This document shows, piece by piece, positions 1 to 5,323 of a stretch of DNA of 5,323 nucleotides. The notes beneath the pieces are model-generated. The model made no database searches. It saw only the letters and a list, made by a program, of their open reading frames with translations, and was not told where the DNA came from. Origin of the DNA: Sulfurimonas sp. GTDB taxonomy: Bacteria; Campylobacterota; Campylobacteria; Campylobacterales; Sulfurimonadaceae. The DNA is taken from positions 1 to 5,323 of the forward strand of contig JAGGWO010000148.1 in assembly GCA_021157485.1 (NCBI GenBank), in the 5' to 3' direction. Each line of letters opens with the position of its first letter. Positions within the stretch are counted from its first letter, which is position 1. Position numbers and translations under genes: made by a program.

Positions 1-16
1 ACCTCTAGCATATTAA
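1..16 (+). CDS. 3' end of an upstream gene, possibly nuoI (partial)
   Basis: The window opens a few bases before nuoJ, so only the tail of the preceding gene can be present. Three frames are possible. One gives the residues PLAY and stops at TAA 14-16, where the stop overlaps the TAAGGAG ribosome binding site of nuoJ. A second stops at TAG 6-8. The third reads through to TGA 34-36 and would overlap nuoJ by 8 bases. I prefer the first because a stop embedded in the next gene's binding site is common in tight operons. In the standard nuo order the gene would be nuoI, the 4Fe-4S ferredoxin-like subunit, but nothing visible here proves it. Confidence 0.3.
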
Positions 17-21
17 GGAGA
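14..21 (+). promoter_or_regulatory. Ribosome binding site of nuoJ
   Basis: TAAGGAGA is a near-consensus Shine-Dalgarno sequence. The AAGGAG core ends 8 bases before the ATG at 29, which supports that start for nuoJ. The TAA within it may also be the stop codon of the upstream gene. Confidence 0.8.
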
Positions 22-28
22 TTGGATT

Positions 29-604
29 ATGTTTGAAGCAATAGCGTTTTATCTGTTTTCATTTTTAACAATTGCGATGTTTTTCATTACTGTTACAACA
101 TCACAAGCGTTATATGCCCTAACTGCATTAGCAGCAGGGATGATTTTTATATCAGCATTTTTCTTTATTCTAGGTGCTGAATTTTTAGGTGCGATTCAAA
201 TCGTTGTTTACTCGGGTGCTGTTATGGCTCTTTATGCTTTTGGTATGATGTTTTTTGATACTACAAGAGAAGTTAAAGAGAAGCATGGTAATAAGTATAT
301 AGTTGTAGGACTTAGTACTTTAGCTGCTTTGCTTGTTGTAGCAATTTTTGCTGCTCCAATCGTTTCTGATAATATCACTGCTTTATATCCAATGGTTGAA
401 GGTGCTGGTAATGTTCAACAGGTGGGTATGGTGCTTTTTACTAAGTATCTTGTTCCTTTTGAAGTAGCAGCTATCATGCTTTTAGTTGCTATGATTTCGG
501 GTATTGTTTTAGCTGGTAAGAAAATGGATTTATCATTAACTCTATACTCTACTGCTGAGATTAAAGATATGAAAAAAGATCAAGAGAAAAAGGTGCTTTC
601 ATGA
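29..604 (+). CDS. nuoJ: NADH-quinone oxidoreductase subunit J (NuoJ, ND6-like)
   Basis: This is a membrane subunit of respiratory complex I, the homologue of mitochondrial ND6. It lies beside NuoK and NuoA, and its third helix helps link quinone reduction to proton pumping. The 191-residue product (E. coli NuoJ has 184) shows five hydrophobic segments at about 2-24, 27-49, 52-76, 90-112 and 140-163, followed by a charged, lysine-rich tail. The family signature is in segment 3, IVVYSGAVMALYAFGMM at 58-74, including the conserved Tyr61. Glu145 in segment 5 matches a conserved glutamate of the family. Relative to E. coli, the acidic residue of segment 3 appears shifted: Glu51 is present, while the position of E. 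coli Glu55 is Gln57. The start is fixed by a strong ribosome binding site, and the gene ends in an ATGA overlap with nuoK. Identification is secure. Confidence 0.95.
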   Translation: MFEAIAFYLFSFLTIAMFFITVTTSQALYALTALAAGMIFISAFFFILGAEFLGAIQIVVYSGAVMALYAFGMMFFDTTREVKEKHGNKYIVVGLSTLAALLVVAIFAAPIVSDNITALYPMVEGAGNVQQVGMVLFTKYLVPFEVAAIMLLVAMISGIVLAGKKMDLSLTLYSTAEIKDMKKDQEKKVLS

Positions 605-909
605 TGGAAATTGGATTAAATCATTACTTAGTACTATCAACTATCCTATTTACTATAGGTTTGATAGGTGTAATGCGTAGAAAGAATCTTCTTTTACTGT
701 TTTTCGCAACTGAGATATTACTCAACTCTGTAAATATCGCTTTTGCTGCGATTTCACACTTTTACGGTGACTTAACTGGACAGATGTTTGCATTCTTTGT
801 TATTGCAATCGCTGCCTCAGAAGTAGCTGTTGGTCTTGGACTTTTAATTGTTTGGCATAAACGTCATAGCAATATTGACCTAGATGCATTATCAACGATG
901 AAAGGATAA
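601..909 (+). CDS. nuoK: NADH-quinone oxidoreductase subunit K (NuoK, ND4L-like)
   Basis: This is the small membrane subunit of complex I, homologous to ND4L and to MrpC-type antiporter subunits. It carries part of the proton path between the quinone region and the pumping subunits. The product is 102 residues (100 in E. coli) with three membrane segments at about 8-25, 29-52 and 61-85. The two membrane glutamates essential in E. coli (Glu36 and Glu72) are present as Glu38 (motif FATEILLNSVN) and Glu74 (motif AASEVAVGLGLL). The basic loop RRK at 26-28 and the ending STMKG also resemble E. coli. The start ATG 601 overlaps the nuoJ stop in ATGATG. A second ATG at 604 is equally in frame and would give 101 residues. 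The AAAAAGG at 587-593 inside nuoJ is the likely ribosome binding site and fits the first ATG slightly better. Confidence 0.95.
   Translation: MMEIGLNHYLVLSTILFTIGLIGVMRRKNLLLLFFATEILLNSVNIAFAAISHFYGDLTGQMFAFFVIAIAASEVAVGLGLLIVWHKRHSNIDLDALSTMKG
901..906 (+). promoter_or_regulatory. Ribosome binding site of nuoL
   Basis: AAAGGA lies within the last lysine and glycine codons of nuoK and runs up to its TAA stop, 6 bases before the ATG at 913. It supports that start and indicates coupled translation of nuoK and nuoL. Confidence 0.65.
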
Positions 910-912
910 AGA

Positions 913-2835
913 ATGGAAAAATATTTATATATTGCACTATTCGCACCACTAGTTGGTTCAATGTTCGCTGCACTTTTTGGTGCTAGACCAAAAACTGTAA
1001 TAGCTGGCTTAGTTCCAAGTACTCTATTACTTATTTCTTTAATAGCTAGTAGTGTTCTTTTAGTTCACATTATTGGTGGCGGAGAAGTAATTCACGTTGA
1101 GATGATGACATGGATGGCAACAGGTGACCTGTATATTCCATTTGGATTTGTAGTTGACCAAATTTCTGTAACTATGATGATGGTTGTTACAATAGTTTCA
1201 ACTGTTGTTCACTTTTATGCTATTGGCTATATGGATCACGATAAAGGATTTAATCGTTTCTTTGCTTGGTTATCAGCATTCGTTTTTTCAATGTTGATTC
1301 TTGTAATGAGTGATAATTATGCTGGTCTTTTCATTGGTTGGGAAGGTGTTGGTCTTTGTTCATGGGGTCTTATTGGTTTCTGGTATCACAAAGAGAGTGC
1401 AACTTGGGCAGCTAATGAAGCGTTTATTATGAACCGTATTGCTGACCTTGGAATGTTAATCGGTATTTTCTTAATATACTGGAACACAGGTACGCTGCAA
1501 TACGAAGAAGCTTTCGCTGCAATGCCAGGTTTAGATAATGCAACACTTACATGGATGGGTATATTCCTATTTATTGGTGCTATGGGTAAATCTGCACAGT
1601 TTCCACTTCACACTTGGCTTGCTGATGCGATGGAGGGACCTACACCGGTTTCTGCGCTTATACATGCCGCAACAATGGTAACGGCGGGTGTTTATCTAGT
1701 TATACGTTCAAATGAGTTATATAGTCTAATTCCTAACGTTGGACTATTTATAGCATCATTAGGTGCATTTGTTGCAATATTTGCAGCATCTATGGCATTG
1801 GTAAATCGTGATATTAAGAGAGTTATTGCTTACTCTACATTATCACAGCTAGGTTATATGTTTGCTGCTGCTGGTCTTGGAGCTTACTGGGTTGCACTAT
1901 TTCACCTTATGGCTCACGCATTCTTTAAAGCACTTTTATTCTTAGGTGCAGGTAATGTTATGCACGCCATGGATAGTGAACTTGATCCATTTAAAATGGG
2001 TGGACTTGGAAAGGTTATGAAGGCTTCAATGATAATGATGACTTTAGCATCAATAGCATTAGCAGGTCTATTTCCACTAGCTGGTTTCTTTTCAAAAGAT
2101 GTTATCTTAGAAGCTGCATTTGCTGAACATCACTTTATAATCTATACAGTTTTACTTTTAACTGCCGGTTTAACAGCATTTTATTCATTTAGAATTATTG
2201 CACTTATATTCCACGGTGAAGAGAGATATAAACTATTTGGTTTTCATCCTCATGAAGCATATAAGTTTATGTTAGTAGCAATGAGTCCTTTACTAATACT
2301 TGCAATCATAGCTGGTTCATTTAGAACAACTTTTTTCAGTGTAGTTGAAGAGATATTAAGCGCTACAGAGTATCATATACATTCTCATGTTACATATTGG
2401 GTTATGACAATAGGTACACAACTGTTTGTTATTTTAGCAATCGCTTATGCTTATAAAAAATATATGAGCAGAGATATTAAAGTGCCAGATGGAACTAGTA
2501 AAATGGAGAATAGTTTTAAATATAAACTATTAATAAACCAATACTACATTCCATATTTTTATGAAGAGTATTTAGTTAAATCATATAGAGAACTTTCAAC
2601 AGTTCTTTGGAAACAGGTTGATATGAAAATTGTTGATGCATCTGTTGATGGTATTGCTGGTATTATATATGGTACAGGTGAGAAAACTAGAAATATGCAG
2701 AGTGGTAATTTATCAACGATGTTAAAATGGATGGTGGCTGGTACAGTAGCTATGCTATCTTTAGCTGTAGTTTTTGGACTTGCAGTTAGATATTCTGATG
2801 AAATTAAGACAATTTTATCAGGTTTAGGAGTTTAG
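913..2835 (+). CDS. nuoL: NADH-quinone oxidoreductase subunit L (NuoL, ND5-like)
   Basis: This is the outermost antiporter-like proton-pumping subunit of complex I. Its C-terminal lateral helix runs along the membrane arm and contacts NuoM and NuoN. The product is 640 residues (E. coli 613), within the family range. The N-terminal region carries VDQISVTMMMVV at 81-92 and HFYAIGYMDHD at 100-110. The antiporter core carries GWEGVGLCSWGLIGFWY at 142-158 and the channel motif GKSAQFPLHTWLADAMEG at 225-242. Key residues line up with E. coli: Glu144, Asp178, Lys226 (E. coli 229), His251 (254), His331 and His335 (334, 338), Lys339 (342) and Lys395 in GFFSKD (399). Residues from about 535 to 598 are amphipathic and fit the lateral helix. 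A last membrane segment lies at about 605-627. The gene starts 3 bases after nuoK and ends in two consecutive in-frame stops, TAG TAA, directly before nuoM. Confidence 0.97.
   Translation: MEKYLYIALFAPLVGSMFAALFGARPKTVIAGLVPSTLLLISLIASSVLLVHIIGGGEVIHVEMMTWMATGDLYIPFGFVVDQISVTMMMVVTIVSTVVHFYAIGYMDHDKGFNRFFAWLSAFVFSMLILVMSDNYAGLFIGWEGVGLCSWGLIGFWYHKESATWAANEAFIMNRIADLGMLIGIFLIYWNTGTLQYEEAFAAMPGLDNATLTWMGIFLFIGAMGKSAQFPLHTWLADAMEGPTPVSALIHAATMVTAGVYLVIRSNELYSLIPNVGLFIASLGAFVAIFAASMALVNRDIKRVIAYSTLSQLGYMFAAAGLGAYWVALFHLMAHAFFKALLFLGAGNVMHAMDSELDPFKMGGLGKVMKASMIMMTLASIALAGLFPLAGFFSKDVILEAAFAEHHFIIYTVLLLTAGLTAFYSFRIIALIFHGEERYKLFGFHPHEAYKFMLVAMSPLLILAIIAGSFRTTFFSVVEEILSATEYHIHSHVTYWVMTIGTQLFVILAIAYAYKKYMSRDIKVPDGTSKMENSFKYKLLINQYYIPYFYEEYLVKSYRELSTVLWKQVDMKIVDASVDGIAGIIYGTGEKTRNMQSGNLSTMLKWMVAGTVAMLSLAVVFGLAVRYSDEIKTILSGLGV
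2826..2830 (+). promoter_or_regulatory. Ribosome binding site of nuoM
   Basis: AGGAG sits in the last glycine and valine codons of nuoL, 8 bases before the ATG at 2839. It fixes the nuoM start and makes translation of nuoM likely to depend on ribosomes finishing nuoL. Confidence 0.75.
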
Positions 2836-2838
2836 TAA

Positions 2839-4392
2839 ATGATTGATCATATTTTATCGATTTTAATATTCTTCCCTGCTGTAGCAGCAGTGTTTGGGTT
2901 TATCATACAAAAAGATAGTATTCGTACTTATGGTGTAGCAGTTGCTACAATTGAATTTGCACTATCTTTATGGCTTTGGTTTGCGTTTGATACAAATGCA
3001 TCGGGTATGCAGTTCATGGAACATGCAGCTTTAGTTCCAGCCTTTGGTATTAACTATATTTTAGGTGTTGATGGTATTTCATTATTCATCATTATTTTAG
3101 CTGCTTTCTTTACTATGATTGGTATCGCTTCTTTAACTGATACCAAAAATGTTAAGAACATGATTGTTACTCTTCTATTTTTACAGATGACAATGGTTGG
3201 TGTTTTTGCTGCTCTTGATGCAATTGTATTTTATGTGTTCTGGGAACTTTCACTTGTACCAATGTTATACATCATTGGTGCATGGGGTGGTCCACTACGT
3301 ATTTATGCATCAATTAAGTTCTTCTTGTATACATTTACAGGTTCACTAGTGATGTTAGTAGGTATTCTTTTCATGGCATATTTCTACTTTCAGGCAACTG
3401 GTGTATGGAGTTTTGCGATTCTTGATTGGTATAGACTTATACTTCCTGAGACATTCCAACTTTGGTTATTTGTAGCGTTCTTTATTGGTTTTGCTATTAA
3501 AGTACCGATGTTTCCATTTCATACATGGTTACCATATGCTCATGGTCAAGCACCAACAATCGGTTCTGTAATGCTTGCGGCAATTTTACTTAAAATGGGA
3601 ACATATGCATTTATCCGTTTTTCGTTGCCACTATTTCCAGATGCATCTGTGTTTTTCATGTTCCCAATTGCAATTCTTGCAATTATTATGGTTATCTATA
3701 CAGCGATGGTTGCTTATGCTCAAAAAGATATTAAGCAAGTTATCGCTTATAGTTCTATCTCACATATGGGTATAATTATCATTGGTACATTTGCACTTAA
3801 TGTTGAGGGTATTTCAGGTTCAGTCTTTTTAATGCTTGGTCATGGTGTTGTTGCTGGTGGGCTTTTCTTATTGGTTGGTGTTATCTATGATAGACGTCAT
3901 ACTAAAATGATGGATCAGTTTGGTGGTTTAGCACATATTATGCCTAGATATGCAACTATCTTTGGTATTATGATGATGGCTTCAGTTGGTTTACCTCTTA
4001 CAATTAACTTTGTTGGAGAGTTCTTATCACTACTTGGTTTTTACCAGCAATCGCATATTTTAACTTTACTTGCAGGTATCGGAATTATTGTTGGTGCTAT
4101 TTACATGTTAGCAGCTTACAAAAAAATGTTTTTTGGTGAAGTTACGATTGAAGAAAATAGAAATTTACCAGATGTAAACAAGAGAGAATTAATTGCATTG
4201 ATTCCACTCGTAATAATTGCAATCTGGTTAGGTGTTTATCCAAAACCTGTTTTAGAACCAATCAGTAACAGTGTAGAGTCTATTGTGCAACTAATGCATG
4301 ATAAAGCTCAAACAGAAGAAGCAAAATCTAGAATTCCTAATCTTGCAGGCAAGATTGTGATTACTAAAGCTTCACAAGAGGAGGCACACTAA
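2839..4392 (+). CDS. nuoM: NADH-quinone oxidoreductase subunit M (NuoM, ND4-like)
   Basis: This is the middle antiporter-like proton-pumping subunit of complex I, between NuoL and NuoN in the membrane arm. The product is 517 residues (E. coli 509). Recognisable landmarks in order are [12 protein letters not shown] at 76-87, [21 protein letters not shown] at 131-151, [15 protein letters not shown] at 221-235, [12 protein letters not shown] at 250-261, [16 protein letters not shown] at 296-311 and NFVGEF at 390-395. The proton-path residues of E. coli NuoM are all present: Glu136 (E. coli 144), Lys221 (234), Lys252 (265) and Glu394 (407). Hydrophobic segments run throughout, and a charged tail of about 30 residues follows the last one. 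The usual glycine after the proline of the helix-12 motif is Leu387 here (GLPLT). The start follows tandem stops of nuoL; the stop shares one base with the nuoN start. Confidence 0.97.
   Translation: MIDHILSILIFFPAVAAVFGFIIQKDSIRTYGVAVATIEFALSLWLWFAFDTNASGMQFMEHAALVPAFGINYILGVDGISLFIIILAAFFTMIGIASLTDTKNVKNMIVTLLFLQMTMVGVFAALDAIVFYVFWELSLVPMLYIIGAWGGPLRIYASIKFFLYTFTGSLVMLVGILFMAYFYFQATGVWSFAILDWYRLILPETFQLWLFVAFFIGFAIKVPMFPFHTWLPYAHGQAPTIGSVMLAAILLKMGTYAFIRFSLPLFPDASVFFMFPIAILAIIMVIYTAMVAYAQKDIKQVIAYSSISHMGIIIIGTFALNVEGISGSVFLMLGHGVVAGGLFLLVGVIYDRRHTKMMDQFGGLAHIMPRYATIFGIMMMASVGLPLTINFVGEFLSLLGFYQQSHILTLLAGIGIIVGAIYMLAAYKKMFFGEVTIEENRNLPDVNKRELIALIPLVIIAIWLGVYPKPVLEPISNSVESIVQLMHDKAQTEEAKSRIPNLAGKIVITKASQEEAH
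4339..4356 (+). repeat. Inverted repeat near the end of nuoM
   Basis: AATCTTGC and GCAAGATT are exact reverse complements separated by AG, within the last 18 codons of nuoM and 35 bases ahead of the nuoN start. In RNA this could fold as a 7-bp stem with a CAGG loop, plus one possible U-G pair outside. There is no downstream U tract, so it is not an intrinsic terminator. Chance is a real alternative for a repeat of this size. Confidence 0.5.
4376..4384 (+). promoter_or_regulatory. Ribosome binding site of nuoN
   Basis: AAGAGGAGG, the strongest Shine-Dalgarno match in the window, lies in the final codons of nuoM and ends 7 bases before the ATG at 4392. It decides the nuoN start and accounts for the Glu-Glu run at the NuoM C-terminus. 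Confidence 0.8.
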
Positions 4393-5323
4393 TGTTAGCG
4401 CCAGTAAATGTTTCTTTAGAGTCATTAAATTTAATGACTCTAGCACCGATGCTTATTCCGATAGTTGGTGCATTATTAATCTTAGTTGTTGATATATTAA
4501 AAGGTGGACTTGATAAGACTATGTATGTAGTTTTAAGTATGCTTTTCTTATTGATGGATTTTGGTGCACTTCTTGATTCCGCGGCGGTTTTTTCTGCTAA
4601 TGGCACTATGATGGGTGTTTTTGATGTAATGCTCATAGATGGTTTAGCGATTCTTTCACAATTTATAATTGTTGGAGCTTCACTACTGTTTATTCCATTA
4701 GCACTTACACATAAACGTTTCCATGAGTTCTCATATCCTGAGTTCTTTGCTCTATTTCTATTTATGATTTCTGGATTCCAGTTTATGGTTGCAACAGATA
4801 ACTTAATTCTTATCTTTGTAGGTCTAGAAACTGCTTCATTAGCACTTTATACTCTCATCGCTATGCATAACCGTGACAAATCATTTGAAGCGGCTGTGAA
4901 GTACTTTACAATGGGTGCTCTTGCTGCAGGTTTTTACTCTTTTGGTTCGATGGTATTTTATGCACTTACTGGTTCGATTGAGATTAACCAAATTGCTAAT
5001 GTACTAGCCGCTAATAATTATGCTGATATTGGCTTTGTATTAGTTGGAGTAGTATTCTTACTAGCATCGTTAGGATTTAAACTCTCTCTCGTTCCATTTC
5101 ATACATGGGCACCAGATGTTTATGAGGGTGCAAGTGCTTCAATGGCAGGTTATATGTCAATCGTTCCTAAAATAGCTGCGTTTATCGTTGCTATGAGACT
5201 CTTTGAATTCTTAATTCATAGTGGAGTGATTTGGTTAGAAGTAGTTCTGTATATATTTGTTGTGATTACTATGACAGCTGCAAATATCTGGGCATTAGTT
5301 CAAACTGATGTAAAACGTATGCT
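4392..5323 (+). CDS. nuoN: NADH-quinone oxidoreductase subunit N (NuoN, ND2-like), 3' end cut off
   Basis: This is the antiporter-like proton-pumping subunit of complex I closest to NuoK, homologous to ND2. The frame stays open from the ATG at 4392 to the right edge, giving 310 complete codons. E. coli NuoN has 485 residues, so the C-terminal third is missing because the window ends, not because of a mutation. Family landmarks are YPEFFAL at 115-121, [12 protein letters not shown] at 142-153, SFEAAVKYF at 164-172, the channel motif [19 protein letters not shown] at 229-247 and [10 protein letters not shown] at 301-310. Key residues match E. coli with a constant offset of 13: Glu146 (133), Lys230 (217) and Lys260 (247). 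The fourth, E. coli Lys395, lies past the edge. The start overlaps the nuoM stop by one base (TAATG), and codons 9-17 contain a 26-base perfect palindrome. Confidence 0.96.
   Translation, partial: MLAPVNVSLESLNLMTLAPMLIPIVGALLILVVDILKGGLDKTMYVVLSMLFLLMDFGALLDSAAVFSANGTMMGVFDVMLIDGLAILSQFIIVGASLLFIPLALTHKRFHEFSYPEFFALFLFMISGFQFMVATDNLILIFVGLETASLALYTLIAMHNRDKSFEAAVKYFTMGALAAGFYSFGSMVFYALTGSIEINQIANVLAANNYADIGFVLVGVVFLLASLGFKLSLVPFHTWAPDVYEGASASMAGYMSIVPKIAAFIVAMRLFEFLIHSGVIWLEVVLYIFVVITMTAANIWALVQTDVKRM
4417..4442 (+). repeat. Perfect 26-base palindrome in the 5' part of nuoN
   Basis: The half-site TAGAGTCATTAAA (4417-4429) is followed directly by its exact reverse complement TTTAATGACTCTA (4430-4442), with no mismatch or spacer. 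The outer pair 4416/4443 would add a U-G pair in RNA. The site begins at +26 from the A of the nuoN start codon and covers codons 9-17. As RNA it could form an 11-bp stem with an AAUU loop. As DNA it has the symmetry of a site for a dimeric protein. No U tract follows, so it is not a standard terminator. Function is unknown. Confidence 0.85.

Noticed and set aside
2509..2531. Inverted repeat AATAGTTT / AAACTATT with a 7-base loop in nuoL
   Set aside because: Eight AT-rich base pairs with a free choice of loop length are expected about once by chance in a window this size. It is not at a gene boundary.
889..2719. The 12-mer TTATCAACGATG occurs at the end of nuoK and again late in nuoL
   Set aside because: Both copies encode LSTM in unrelated protein contexts. 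A single short match in AT-rich coding DNA is best read as coincidence.
3575..3775. Open frame of 66 codons on the + strand inside nuoM
   Set aside because: It is out of frame within the conserved middle of nuoM and has no recognisable product.
4120..4134. A7 run followed by TG and T6 in nuoM, resembling a slippage site or terminator
   Set aside because: It encodes the conserved [12 protein letters not shown] motif, the reading frame continues normally, and there is no GC-rich stem before the T run.
4364..4636. Open frame of 90 codons on the minus strand across the nuoM/nuoN junction
   Set aside because: It lies antisense to nuoM and nuoN, which are certain genes. Its product resembles nothing I recognise, and the low frequency of stops in antisense frames explains it.

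Overview
The window is a stretch of a respiratory complex I (nuo) operon. All genes lie on the + strand in the order nuoJ, nuoK, nuoL, nuoM, nuoN. nuoN runs off the right edge, and the left edge holds only the last few bases of an upstream gene, which would be nuoI in the usual gene order. I see no mobile element, RNA gene, CRISPR array or unrelated accessory gene.

The sequence is AT-rich, and the proteins have the look I associate with Campylobacterota (the former Epsilonproteobacteria, such as Sulfurimonas or Sulfurovum). That assignment rests on remembered family resemblance and base composition, so it is moderately confident at phylum level and weak at genus level. In several members of this phylum the NADH-binding subunits NuoE and NuoF are absent or replaced, and other donors such as flavodoxin or ferredoxin feed the complex. 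Those genes are outside this window, so the electron donor cannot be read here.

Layout: 1-28 is the upstream gene end plus the nuoJ ribosome binding site. nuoJ is 29-604, nuoK 601-909, nuoL 913-2835, nuoM 2839-4392, and nuoN 4392 to beyond 5323. Junctions are a 4-base ATGA overlap (J/K), a 3-base gap (K/L), a 3-base gap made by a second in-frame stop (L/M) and a 1-base TAATG overlap (M/N). No gap could hold a promoter or terminator, so the block must be one transcript with coupled translation.

Together the genes encode most of the membrane arm. NuoJ and NuoK sit next to the quinone-coupling region (with NuoH and NuoA, not seen here). NuoN, NuoM and NuoL are the three antiporter-like proton-pumping subunits, with NuoL at the far end carrying the long lateral helix. 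The key charged residues of each pump unit are present wherever the window covers them, so this looks like a working proton-pumping complex.

The most notable non-coding signal is a perfect 26-base palindrome inside the first codons of nuoN (4417-4442). A second, shorter inverted repeat lies just upstream of the nuoN start (4339-4356). Otherwise the region is ordinary, and I found no evidence of a new biological system.
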